NCBI GenBank assembly: GCA_017425745.1
Contig: JAFOXT010000203.1
Coordinates: forward strand, 1-8,927
Source of the DNA: Clostridia bacterium
GTDB taxonomy: Bacteria; Bacillota; Clostridia; Oscillospirales; Acutalibacteraceae
Length of the DNA: 8,927 bases
Direction of reading: 5' to 3'
Part shown: one piece after another, positions 1 through 6,528 of the stretch
How the letters are laid out: each line of letters opens with the position of its first letter
Position numbering within the stretch: position 1 is the stretch's first letter
Program-made: the position numbers and the translations under genes
Notes under the pieces: model-generated
What the model was told of the DNA's origin: nothing
Database searches by the model: none
Seen by the model: the letters and a program-made list of their open reading frames with translations, nothing else

Positions 1-7
1 CCGTTTT

Positions 8-21
8 GGGCTCGTTTTTTT
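8..21 (+). terminator. Possible 3' half of a terminator from a gene left of the window
   Basis: The window opens with GGGCTCG followed by seven T residues (15-21). This is what the descending arm and U-tract of an intrinsic terminator would look like on the + strand, but the other arm would lie outside the window and cannot be seen. If right, a + strand gene ends just upstream and converges on the hydrolase at 316-1266, and the repeat element at 23-293 starts immediately after this U-tract. Confidence 0.3.
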
Positions 22-22
22 A

Positions 23-293
23 TAGTGTGGAGTTTGGAGTGTGAAGAGTGGAGTTATGGGGCTTCGCCGATTATATCCGTTTCAACTAATTACTTGACTT
101 TTATATTTATTCCGCCAAATAAGATTGATAAATTCGGCGGGCAGGGGTTTCTTCGTTAATAATTGTAAAGGCGGATAAAATCTACTCTTTACCCATATCT
201 GCCCGAATGAATTCCGCAGACTACCACTATCTGTTTGCACAAAAATAAAGGTGCGACCTCAACTCCACTCTTCACACTCCACACTCCACACTA
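23..293. mobile_element. MITE-like inverted-repeat element 1, non-coding
   Basis: Positions 23-55 and 261-293 are inverted repeats of 33 nt with one mismatch (T34 against the G implied by the right arm). They enclose about 205 bp with no credible ORF. Both ends are degenerate 7-bp units: the left reads AGTGTGG, AGTTTGG, AGTGTGA, AGAGTGG and a partial unit; the right reads CTCAACT, CCACTCT, TCACACT, CCACACT, CCACACT. Inside is one clear hairpin, 112-120 paired with 132-140 (CCGCC/GGCGG core, one mismatch). The right end runs straight into the U-tract of the hydrolase terminator. The size and terminal inverted repeats suggest a non-autonomous mobile element or intergenic repeat family. No transposase and no clear target duplication are visible, so mobility is inferred. 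This entry accounts for nearly all of the first 315 bases. Confidence 0.6.
258..292. repeat. Five degenerate 7-bp tandem units at the right end of element 1
   Basis: The units are CTCAACT (258-264), CCACTCT (265-271), TCACACT (272-278), CCACACT (279-285) and CCACACT (286-292). The same 7-bp period, inverted, forms the left end at 24-55. The unit resembles, but is not identical to, the TTAACTC heptads closing the element at 3696-4331. Confidence 0.6.
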
Positions 294-317
294 AAAAAAG
301 CACCTTCCGGTGCTTTT
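293..317 (-). terminator. Intrinsic terminator of the alpha/beta hydrolase gene
   Basis: Read on the minus strand, the stem GCACC/GGTGC (arms 309-313 and 300-304) closes a GGAA loop (305-308), extends by four A-T pairs, and is followed by a run of seven T residues ending at 293. The extended stem overlaps the hydrolase stop codon (316-318), so the gene ends inside its own terminator. Element 1 begins directly at the end of the U-tract. Confidence 0.85.
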
Positions 318-1266
318 ATTGAAGTGCTTTGAAAATTTCTGCCCAGATTTCCTCGTCCTGCTCAGTGATTTTATTCCAGTCGAAGGACTCAACAAAGGCT
401 TTTTTTGCCTCAGCTGTGGTGAGCTCTTTTCTTTTGCTGTTAACTGCAGCAGTGTAGTCAGCAAGGGCTTTTACTGCTTCCTTTGTATAGTTGGGGTTGT
501 GACCCTTGCCTGAAACCAGCATAAGCTTTACGTTGTCCTTATTTCCGAGCCCCTTCTGAAGTGTGTCAAAGTGCACCGCTTTTTTTACTGCAGGGTCGTT
601 GTCAGAATAAATGAGAAGAATTTTTGCCTTTGAGCTTTTAAGGGAGTCAACAGCGTTTACCTTAAGGCTTTCAGGGTTATATTTCTCCTCAATTTTAATA
701 AGCTTCTTTTTAAGAAAGGCGAGAGGCCCTGAAAGAAACTGCGAAAGTAAAAGGTCAACGGAAACGAAGCCTGAAAGCACAACAACGTGGCTGATATCAG
801 GGTGGAAAGCAGAAATGTTGAGGGTTGAAAAACCGCCCCAGCTGTGACCCATAACAGAAAAATCATAGCCCTTCAGCTTTTCTTCCTTTTTAAGGGTGTT
901 TATGCAATCGTTAAGGTCTGTAAGTGACTGACCGGGACCGTTTGCGCTTTCGCCTTCAGATTCCATACAGCCTGTGTGGTCATAAGAGAAAACAAGAAAG
1001 CCCTTACGGCAGAGCATTTCAATTTCTTTCATATAGGAAAGGTGACCGCCGAAAAAGCCGTGGTCAAAAACAACAATTCTGTTTTCTATGGGATTATCAT
1101 AGTAGTAGAAAAATCCCTTAAGTGTGTCGCCCTTTGAAGACACAAAGGAATAGGGCACAGCGTTAAGACCCTCAAAGTCCTTTGCTGAAAAATAGTAGGC
1201 AGTGCCTTTATCGTCGCAGCGGCAGAAAACCTTTGTGCGGAAGATGTTTTCAATGAATTTTCCCAT
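316..1266 (-). CDS. Alpha/beta hydrolase (serine hydrolase family)
   Basis: The 316-residue protein has the alpha/beta hydrolase core. After an N-terminal part of about 60 residues comes a strand and oxyanion turn (DHGFFGG, residues 68-74), then the nucleophile elbow G140-H-S142-W-G144, a likely acid near D222/D224 (YSDNDP) and the catalytic histidine H256 (GKGHNP). It fits the lysophospholipase/dienelactone-hydrolase-like group; the natural ester or amide substrate cannot be told. No signal peptide is seen, so it is probably cytoplasmic. The ATG at 1266 is chosen because GGAG lies 8 nt upstream of it. An in-frame ATG 20 codons earlier falls in the promoter (-35 box) and has no binding site. 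The gene stands alone: a consensus promoter at 1298-1326 and a terminator at 293-317 bracket it, and it is divergent from the reductase gene at 1401. Confidence 0.9.
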   Translation of the reverse strand: MGKFIENIFRTKVFCRCDDKGTAYYFSAKDFEGLNAVPYSFVSSKGDTLKGFFYYYDNPIENRIVVFDHGFFGGHLSYMKEIEMLCRKGFLVFSYDHTGCMESEGESANGPGQSLTDLNDCINTLKKEEKLKGYDFSVMGHSWGGFSTLNISAFHPDISHVVVLSGFVSVDLLLSQFLSGPLAFLKKKLIKIEEKYNPESLKVNAVDSLKSSKAKILLIYSDNDPAVKKAVHFDTLQKGLGNKDNVKLMLVSGKGHNPNYTKEAVKALADYTAAVNSKRKELTTAEAKKAFVESFDWNKITEQDEEIWAEIFKALQ

Positions 1267-1297
1267 TGGTATCACTCCTCTTATAAGTATTGATTTT

Positions 1298-1326
1298 ATT
1301 ATAATATTATTTATCTCTGCTGTCAA
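1298..1326 (-). promoter_or_regulatory. Consensus sigma-A promoter for the hydrolase
   Basis: On the minus strand TTGACA (1326-1321) and TATAAT (1303-1298) are both perfect consensus hexamers separated by exactly 17 nt. The hydrolase ATG at 1266 lies about 32 nt below the -10 box with a good binding site between them. Strong constitutive-type expression is inferred. Confidence 0.85.
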
Positions 1327-1338
1327 ATACGAATTTGT

Positions 1339-1367
1339 TTGACAATATTAAAAAGCAGTAGTAAAAT
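1339..1367 (+). promoter_or_regulatory. Near-consensus sigma-A promoter for the reductase/transporter pair
   Basis: TTGACA (1339-1344), a 17-nt spacer and TAAAAT (1362-1367) precede the ATG at 1401, with AAGGAG at 1388-1393. Its -35 box stands back to back with the hydrolase -35 box. The 12 nt between the two boxes and their flanks form an imperfect dyad (TGTCAAA...TTTGACA, with an inner CAAAT/ATTTG), which could bind a shared regulator or may simply reflect the two inverted -35 boxes. Confidence 0.8.
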
Positions 1368-1400
1368 AGGAGAAAGAGAGAATTTATAAGGAGACAAACT

Positions 1401-2519
1401 ATGATTTACAACGCCTTTAAAGATAAAAAGCTTTCAGCCTTAGGTCTTGGCACAATGCGTTTTCCTAAGCTCAGCGACAACGACGGAGATATCGATATCG
1501 AAAAAACAAGAGAAATGATTGACTATGCCATTAAAAACGGCATAAACTATTTTGACACTGCCTACGGCTATCACAGCGGACAGTCAGAAATTGTAACGGG
1601 TAAAATTCTTGCAGGCTATGACAGAGAAAGCTATTACCTTGCGACAAAATTTCCCGGCTACGATTTGAAGAACATAAAAAACAAAGAGCAGATTTTTGAA
1701 GAACAGCTTAAAAAGTGCGGTGTGGATTACTTCGATTTCTATCTTCTTCACACTGTTACAGAGGACAACGCAGAGAATTATCTCAACGAAGAATACGGTC
1801 TTATTCCTTACCTTCTTGAAGAAAAGAAAAAGGGCAGAATCCGTCATCTCGGTTTTTCTGTGCACTCAGGCTTTGACTGCTTTAAAAATTTCCTTGACCG
1901 CTGCGGTGAATATATGGAATTCTGTCAGGTACAGCTTAATTACCTTGACTGGACAAAGCAGAATGCAAAGGCAAAGGTTGAGCTTCTCAATGAAAGAAAC
2001 ATTCCCGTATGGGTAATGGAGCCCGTAAGAGGCGGAAGACTTGTAAACCTTTCAGATGATGACACAAAGCTTCTTAAGGAAATGCGTGACGAAACCAACG
2101 CAGCCTGGGCGTTCAGATATCTTCAGACTATTCCCGGAGTTACCGTAACTCTTTCAGGTATGTCCAATATGGAGCAGCTTCAGGAAAACATAGAAACCTT
2201 CAGTGAAAACAAGCCCCTTTCAGAAGAAGAGACGGAAGCTCTTTACGGTATCGCTTACAGAATGACAAACGAAGTACCCTGTACCTCATGCCGTTACTGT
2301 GTGCCTTACTGCCCTATGGGACTTGATATTCCGAAAATCATAAGCACATATAACAACAATGTTTTCGACAAAAGAGAGTTCAAACTCAATGATGAAGAAG
2401 CCCTTGACGCTTCACGCTGCATCGGCTGCAAGGCATGCGAAAAGAAATGTCCCCAGAGCATTGAAATTTCTTCTGTTATGAAAACCTTTACAGAAAAGGC
2501 AGGGATGACAGCTAAATGA
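1401..2519 (+). CDS. Aldo/keto reductase with C-terminal two-[4Fe-4S] ferredoxin-like domain
   Basis: The 372-residue cytoplasmic oxidoreductase has an aldo/keto reductase barrel (about residues 1-275) and a ferredoxin-like tail (about 290-355). The barrel shows GLGTMRFP near the start and a candidate tetrad of D52 and Y57 (FDTAYGYH), K83 (ATKFP) and H117 (LLHTV). The tail has two clusters, C294-x2-C-x2-C-x3-C304-P and C340-x2-C-x2-C-x3-C350-P, the usual signature for two [4Fe-4S] centres. This matches the widespread anaerobe family of Fe-S aldo/keto reductases (COG1453-like), whose substrate is generally unknown. Internal electron transfer between NAD(P)H and the clusters is inferred from the architecture. 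The start is set by AAGGAG 7 nt upstream. The stop overlaps the next gene's ATG (ATGA), so the two are translationally coupled and share the promoter at 1339-1367. Confidence 0.93.
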   Translation: MIYNAFKDKKLSALGLGTMRFPKLSDNDGDIDIEKTREMIDYAIKNGINYFDTAYGYHSGQSEIVTGKILAGYDRESYYLATKFPGYDLKNIKNKEQIFEEQLKKCGVDYFDFYLLHTVTEDNAENYLNEEYGLIPYLLEEKKKGRIRHLGFSVHSGFDCFKNFLDRCGEYMEFCQVQLNYLDWTKQNAKAKVELLNERNIPVWVMEPVRGGRLVNLSDDDTKLLKEMRDETNAAWAFRYLQTIPGVTVTLSGMSNMEQLQENIETFSENKPLSEEETEALYGIAYRMTNEVPCTSCRYCVPYCPMGLDIPKIISTYNNNVFDKREFKLNDEEALDASRCIGCKACEKKCPQSIEISSVMKTFTEKAGMTAK

Positions 2520-3661
2520 AAAAGATTGACACAAAAAGTCTCATTAAAGTGGCATTGGTAATATTTGCCCTTTATCTCGGTATCCATTACTGGACACACG
2601 CAGCAAACATTTTGAAAACCCTTCTCGGTGCGGCAATTCCACTTGTTATCGGTGCGGTTATTTCATATCCTCTCAATATTCTTATGAGCTTTTATGAAAA
2701 GCACCTTTTCCCGAAGTCAGAGAAAAAGCTTGCCGTAAAAAGCAGACGAGGACTTGCGCTGACTCTTGCAATTCTCACCTTGGTTGGAATTATTGCTCTG
2801 ATTATAGCCCTTGTTGTGCCTCAGCTTGTTTCCTGCGTAAAGCTTCTTATTGCAGAAGTGCCCGACTTCTTCAATATGGTTGTTGCAAAGCTCAGCGAAT
2901 TTGAATTTGTGCCTGAGGATATAATTGCAGCACTTTCAAAAATTGACTGGAAGTCACGCATTACCGACATTGTCAAAACGGTTTACTCAGGGCTCGGCAG
3001 TGTAATGGATGTTGTTGTGGGCGCAGTTTCAAGCCTTGTTTCAGGTGTAACAACAGCTTTTCTTGCAATTATCTTTGCAATTTATCTTCTTCTTGGAAAG
3101 AACAAAATCGGCGGTCAGCTCAAAAGAGTTATGCACCATTTTGTTCCCGAAAAAATTACAGAGAAGTTTGATTACGTACGCAAGGTTGCAGATGAATCCT
3201 TCCATAAGTTTATTGTTGCGCAGTGTACGGAAGCTCTTATTCTCGGTGGACTTTGCACAATCGGTATGCTTATTCTCCGTCTTCCCTATGCGGCAATGAT
3301 TGGCGCAGTAACTGTTGTAACAGCATTTATTCCCGTTGTGGGTGCGCTTCTCGGCGGTGCTGTCGGCGCTTTCCTTATTCTTATGGAGTCACCCGTAAAG
3401 GCACTTATTTTCCTTGTGTTCATTATCCTTCTTCAGCAGATTGAAGGTGACCTTATTTATCCGAGAGTTGTGGGCTCATCAATGGGTCTTCCCAGTATCT
3501 GGGTGCTTACTGCAGTAACTCTCGGCGGCGGTATGTTCGGCATTATGGGTATGATGCTCAGTGTACCTCTTGCATCAACTCTTTATACACTTCTCAGCAA
3601 CGAGGTCAACGGAGAAAACGGCTTCAGAGAAATTATCAGCCCCGACACGGCTTCGGAATAA
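2516..3661 (+). CDS. AI-2E/PerM-family (UPF0118) membrane transporter
   Basis: The 381-residue integral membrane protein has the family layout: two N-terminal hydrophobic segments (about 10-28 and 31-53), a charged loop, a third segment (77-101), a soluble region (about 103-155), a long hydrophobic stretch (157-195), and a C-terminal group of segments (232-255, 258-290, 295-309, 326-360). The conserved signature near residues 306-326 (QQIEGDLIYPRVVG, then SMGLP) is strongly diagnostic. Members include the E. coli AI-2 exporter TqsA and proteins linked to Na+/H+ antiport or to permeability; the cargo here cannot be inferred. Translation starts at the ATG overlapping the reductase stop codon, so expression should depend on that gene. 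A terminator follows 2 nt after the stop. Why a soluble Fe-S reductase is coupled to this transporter is not evident. Confidence 0.92.
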   Translation: MKKIDTKSLIKVALVIFALYLGIHYWTHAANILKTLLGAAIPLVIGAVISYPLNILMSFYEKHLFPKSEKKLAVKSRRGLALTLAILTLVGIIALIIALVVPQLVSCVKLLIAEVPDFFNMVVAKLSEFEFVPEDIIAALSKIDWKSRITDIVKTVYSGLGSVMDVVVGAVSSLVSGVTTAFLAIIFAIYLLLGKNKIGGQLKRVMHHFVPEKITEKFDYVRKVADESFHKFIVAQCTEALILGGLCTIGMLILRLPYAAMIGAVTVVTAFIPVVGALLGGAVGAFLILMESPVKALIFLVFIILLQQIEGDLIYPRVVGSSMGLPSIWVLTAVTLGGGMFGIMGMMLSVPLASTLYTLLSNEVNGENGFREIISPDTASE

Positions 3662-3663
3662 CA

Positions 3664-3689
3664 AAAAGGACTGCGAAAGCAGTCCTTTT
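3664..3689 (+). terminator. Intrinsic terminator after the transporter, probably bidirectional
   Basis: AAAAGGACTGC (3664-3674), a GAAA loop and GCAGTCCTTTT (3679-3689) form an 11-bp stem with flanking A and T tracts. On the minus strand the same hairpin is followed by five T residues, so it can also stop transcripts arriving from the symporter gene at 4333-5715. Element 2 begins 7 nt further on. Confidence 0.85.
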
Positions 3690-3947
3690 GTATTAGAGTT
3701 GATAGTTGATAGTTAAGATGTGGGTCGCTTCGCTCCGATTGTAACTGACGAATTTTAAAGATATTACTGTAGGTACACTAAGCTGTCCCTTTTAAGGGAT
3801 GGGGGACACGAAGTGGTGGAAGGGTCTGTGTCCGCAACCAGCCGTGGCTAATTTAATCAGCGTCGTAGGGGTGACCATTGGCAGTCCTCTTTTTTACTCT
3901 TCATAAAAGCACAACAGGTCAGTCCCTACACGCCTGTGCGGCGGGCA

Positions 3948-3977
3948 CTTACTTTTGTGTCTTGTGACAAAAGTAAG
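3948..3977. repeat. 11-bp hairpin inside element 2
   Basis: CTTACTTTTGT (3948-3958) pairs perfectly with ACAAAAGTAAG (3967-3977) around an 8-nt loop. No T-tract follows, so it is not a standard terminator. It is preceded by CGGCGGGCA (3939-3947), a 9-mer also found in element 1 (135-143). Confidence 0.8.
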
Positions 3978-4012
3978 CAAAAGCACGTTTGGTCCACACC
4001 ATTCCGAAGCCA

Positions 4013-4037
4013 CAAAATTGTCGAAACGACAATTTTG
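4013..4037. repeat. 11-bp hairpin with AAA loop inside element 2
   Basis: CAAAATTGTCG (4013-4023) pairs perfectly with CGACAATTTTG (4027-4037). The 3-nt loop and perfect stem make a very stable cruciform or RNA hairpin. The A/T-rich base of the stem is not followed by a further U-tract on either strand. Confidence 0.8.
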
Positions 4038-4303
4038 AAGTTCTGTTGCTCTATCTTAGGGTATCCGAGTGCTTTATAGATTCATTTAAGGGTAATGACA
4101 CAAAGGAGACCGCTATATTGCTGTGTACTCCCGGTAAAGCTCTCGTCTGCTTTATCTCTTTCCCTCTCTCGTGTATTCGCCCCGACATTCGTTGACCGCT
4201 ATTTTGTGCTTTCCGATAATGGGTAGGGAAAAAGAGGCTTTTATTATTAGCAGTAAAATAAGAGTTTCGTCAGTAATACAATCGGAGCGAAGTGACCCAC
4301 ATC

Positions 4304-4331
4304 TTAACTCTTAACTCTCAACTCTTAACTC
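4304..4331. repeat. Four tandem 7-bp units at the right end of element 2
   Basis: TTAACTC (4304-4310), TTAACTC (4311-4317), TCAACTC (4318-4324) and TTAACTC (4325-4331) run up to within 1 nt of the symporter stop codon. The left end at 3696-3716 carries the inverse unit in three copies, so the two ends differ in copy number. Confidence 0.8.
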
Positions 4332-4332
4332 T

Positions 4333-5715
4333 TTATTTGCTTTTGCGTTCTTTCAGTGCTTTTGAATTTTCGTTGACTCTCTGTTTTGTAAGGGGATAAA
4401 GAAAATAAAGCACAAGGGAGAGAAGAATATATCCTACAGCAGGTACAAGGCAGGTAATATCATAAATTCCGCGGGTAACATTTTCATCAAATGCAGTTTC
4501 CTGAGTGTAGCCGATAAATTTAAGAAGATAACCCGTAACCCCCGAGGAAAGAGCCTGTCCAAGCTTTCGGGAAAAGGAGTAAACCGCATAAATGGTGCCG
4601 TCGTCACGGGAACCCGTCTGCACCTCGGTGTCGTCAATAACGTCGGTTATCATCGCCCAACAGATAAGCGAGAAAACCGCAAGTCCCACATAAGAAAGGG
4701 CATAAAGGAAAACAAAAACCCAGGCACTTTCTGTCTTTATTAAAAAGGCAACAAGAAATACCGCTCCACCGAAAAGAGAAGACATAATTGCAAGGGCTTT
4801 TCTGCCGAATTTTTCTGACAGCTTAACGGTAAAGGCTGCACATATCAGTGTGATTATAACACCTATAAGACCTGCTACGGACTGAGCTGTGGTGTTTCTG
4901 AAGTAGTTAGGAAAAATATAGGTAACCATCTGTGAAAGAGTAAGCTGAACAAGAAGCATACACACCGTTGCAGCAACAATACCCAGAAGAGCCTTGTTTT
5001 TTATAAGACCTGCAAAAATTCTGCCGAAGCTGAAGGGCTCGGTTTTTTCTTTTATCTCTACTCTTTCCGTAATAAGGCTGTAGCAGAGAAGATAGCAGAT
5101 AACTGCACCTACAGAGCAGAGAAGTGCCGCAAGAGTAACCCTCTTGCCCGAAAGCACCTCGTTGCCGTTTTCATCCTTGTAGAAAACTATAAGCGGAAGA
5201 ACAACGCCGATTATCATACCTGCAAGGGCAGCACCTATGGAGCGGAAGTTGGAAAGCTCAGCACGGTGTCTGGGCTCAGGCGAAATTGCCGAAGCCATTG
5301 AGCCGTATGGGATATTGATTGAGGTATAAAAAATACTGCCCCAGAGAATGTAGGTAAAGAACATCCAGAAAATTCTGAAATAAAGCGGAAAGGTCCTGAA
5401 CCAGGTGGCATACATAAGAAAGGAAGAAAGTGCAACGGGTACACACATATATAAAATCCACTTGAGAAATTTACCTTTTCTGTTGGGTCGGCTTCTGTCT
5501 GCAAGCTGTCCCATAGTAATATCGGTGAAGGCATCAACAAATCTTGCAACCATCATCATTGTGCCGATGAGGGCAGTGTCAATGCCCATAACGTCGGAAT
5601 AGAACTTCATAAGGAGCATGCTTGAAAAAATAAAGGTGAAATCGTTGCCGAAATCTCCGAACATATAACCAAGCTTGTCTCGCAAACCAAAGGGACGCTT
5701 TTTTTCTTCTGACAT
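4333..5715 (-). CDS. GPH-family (MelB-like) sugar:cation symporter
   Basis: The 460-residue membrane protein has about 12 predicted transmembrane segments. Family marks: GYMFGDFGND at residues 17-26; D61-AFTD65-xxMG-xLADRS, matching the MelB motif whose aspartates bind the coupling cation; a middle loop near 178-193; and the C-terminal-half stretch AMITDVIDD (354-362) with GSRDDGT (368-374) and SFSRKLG near 380-386. The glycoside-pentoside-hexuronide family imports sugars or sugar acids with Na+ or H+; the sugar cannot be told here, and no catabolic gene is adjacent. The ATG at 5715 is chosen because GGAGG lies 7 nt upstream. A longer in-frame reading to 5943 would run through the divergent promoter region into the activase gene and is rejected. 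No terminator of its own follows the stop; element 2 does, with the terminator at 3664-3689 beyond it. Confidence 0.92.
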   Translation of the reverse strand: MSEEKKRPFGLRDKLGYMFGDFGNDFTFIFSSMLLMKFYSDVMGIDTALIGTMMMVARFVDAFTDITMGQLADRSRPNRKGKFLKWILYMCVPVALSSFLMYATWFRTFPLYFRIFWMFFTYILWGSIFYTSINIPYGSMASAISPEPRHRAELSNFRSIGAALAGMIIGVVLPLIVFYKDENGNEVLSGKRVTLAALLCSVGAVICYLLCYSLITERVEIKEKTEPFSFGRIFAGLIKNKALLGIVAATVCMLLVQLTLSQMVTYIFPNYFRNTTAQSVAGLIGVIITLICAAFTVKLSEKFGRKALAIMSSLFGGAVFLVAFLIKTESAWVFVFLYALSYVGLAVFSLICWAMITDVIDDTEVQTGSRDDGTIYAVYSFSRKLGQALSSGVTGYLLKFIGYTQETAFDENVTRGIYDITCLVPAVGYILLSLVLYFLYPLTKQRVNENSKALKERKSK

Positions 5716-5748
5716 AAACAGTCCTCCGCCTTTGAAAGTATCAGTTTT

Positions 5749-5754
5749 AGTATA
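5749..5754 (-). promoter_or_regulatory. Possible -10 box for the symporter
   Basis: TATACT on the minus strand at 5754-5749 lies at a suitable distance (about 34 nt) upstream of the ATG at 5715. No good -35 hexamer is seen at 16-18 nt, so either activation by a regulator or a different promoter is possible. Two GTTAAAATA copies (5768-5776, 5801-5809) in this divergent region could be regulatory or chance. Confidence 0.35.
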
Positions 5755-5779
5755 GACAGATTTCTGCGTTAAAATACAG

Positions 5780-5808
5780 TTGCAGATTTTTTGTTGCTGT
5801 GTTAAAAT
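5780..5808 (+). promoter_or_regulatory. Probable promoter for the radical SAM activase
   Basis: TTGCAG (5780-5785), a 17-nt spacer and TAAAAT (5803-5808) precede the AAGGAG at 5825-5830 and the ATG at 5839. The -35 box is imperfect (4 of 6 to consensus). The leader would be only about 25 nt. Confidence 0.5.
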
Positions 5809-5838
5809 AAAAACAGAAACACTTAAGGAGTGAGGTTT

Positions 5839-6519
5839 ATGATTATCAGGGCTGTGCAGAAGTTTTCTGCTGTGGATTATCCGGGTCTTCTTTGCGCTAC
5901 GGTATTTACACCCGGCTGCAATCTTCGTTGTCCCTTCTGCCATAACGGGTCACTTGTTCTTGAAAGCGAACCCGATTTAAGAGAAGAAGTGGTATTTGAT
6001 TTTCTTGAAACAAGAAAAAACAAGCTTGACGCAGTCTGCCTTTCAGGCGGTGAACCTCTTTTGCAAAAGGGTGTTGAGGAATTTTTCAAAAGAGTAAAGG
6101 AAATGGGCTTTAAAACAAAGCTGGACACCAACGGAACAAGACCTCAGTATCTCAAAGAGATTTTAGAAAGCGGTTTTGTTGACTATGTTGCTATGGATAT
6201 AAAAAACTCACCTGCAAAATATGCGGAAACCGTAGGGTTAAAAGCGTTCAATCTCAGTGACATCTATAAGAGCATTGAAGTGCTGAAGACTTCCGGTGTT
6301 GAGCACGAATTCCGCACAACGGTTACACGAACCTTCCACGATGAAGAAAGCCTGAGAGAGGCTTCAGAAATGATTGAAGGAGCTTCTCAGTGGTATCTTC
6401 AGACCTACAGAGAAAGCGAAAATGTAATTGACAAAAGCGTTGAAGGCTATTCTGAAGAGGAAATGAAGAGCCTTTTTGAGCTTCTCAGAAAAACGGTGCC
6501 GTTTGTAAAACTCAGATAA
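5839..6519 (+). CDS. Radical SAM activase, NrdG-like (anaerobic ribonucleotide reductase-activating type)
   Basis: The 226-residue cytoplasmic protein carries the radical SAM cluster motif C27-x3-C31-x2-C34 in the activase context TPGCNLRCPFCHNG, with the family's early AVDYPG motif (11-16). It also has the SAM-binding SGGEPLL (69-75), LDTNGT (95-100) and DYVAMDIKN (115-123). This order and length fit the NrdG2/PflA-like activases that install a glycyl radical on a partner enzyme by reductive cleavage of S-adenosylmethionine. The best-known partner for this subtype is the anaerobic ribonucleoside-triphosphate reductase NrdD, but no glycyl radical enzyme is in the window, so the partner is inferred. 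The ATG at 5839 is preferred, with AAGGAG 8 nt upstream; an in-frame GTG at 5830 overlaps that site. It converges on the gene at 6670-7173 with the cloverleaf between. Confidence 0.9.
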   Translation: MIIRAVQKFSAVDYPGLLCATVFTPGCNLRCPFCHNGSLVLESEPDLREEVVFDFLETRKNKLDAVCLSGGEPLLQKGVEEFFKRVKEMGFKTKLDTNGTRPQYLKEILESGFVDYVAMDIKNSPAKYAETVGLKAFNLSDIYKSIEVLKTSGVEHEFRTTVTRTFHDEESLREASEMIEGASQWYLQTYRESENVIDKSVEGYSEEEMKSLFELLRKTVPFVKLR

Positions 6520-6528
6520 CGGGAAGAA

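Larger units (their letters stand above)
3696..4331. mobile_element. Inverted-repeat element 2, about 636 bp, non-coding
   Basis: Positions 3711-3743 and 4277-4309 are inverted repeats matching at 32 of 33 positions. With a 2-nt gap the match continues inward to about 3753 and 4266 (ACTGACGAA on both). Outside this core the ends are heptads: three on the left (GAGTTGA, TAGTTGA, TAGTTAA) and four on the right (TTAACTC, TTAACTC, TCAACTC, TTAACTC). The interior has no credible gene but is full of hairpins, notably 3948-3977 and 4013-4037, plus an inner inverted pair 3865-3876/3917-3929 (GTAGGG..TGACC). It fills the whole space between the terminator at 3664-3689 and the symporter stop codon at 4333-4335. 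It may be a non-autonomous mobile element or a composite of several intergenic repeats. No transposase is visible. Confidence 0.65.

Noticed and set aside
258..292. Short tandem units considered as a CRISPR array
   Set aside because: Units are 7 bp, degenerate and contiguous without spacers, and they recur inverted at the other end of the element.
1267..1326. A 20-residue extension of the hydrolase
   Set aside because: The upstream ATG overlaps the -35 box of its own consensus promoter, so it could not be in the transcript.
3989..4195. A 68-codon plus-strand frame inside element 2
   Set aside because: It starts at a TTG within hairpin-rich repeat DNA, has no ribosome binding site and shows no recognisable motif.
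5716..5943. A 76-residue N-terminal extension of the symporter
   Set aside because: It would run back through the divergent promoter region and into the activase coding sequence; the ATG at 5715 has an ideal GGAGG.
6491..6504. AAACGG/CCGTTT palindrome at the end of the activase gene
   Set aside because: It lies within coding sequence, has only 6 bp and a 2-nt loop, and the codons are needed for the C-terminus; most likely chance.
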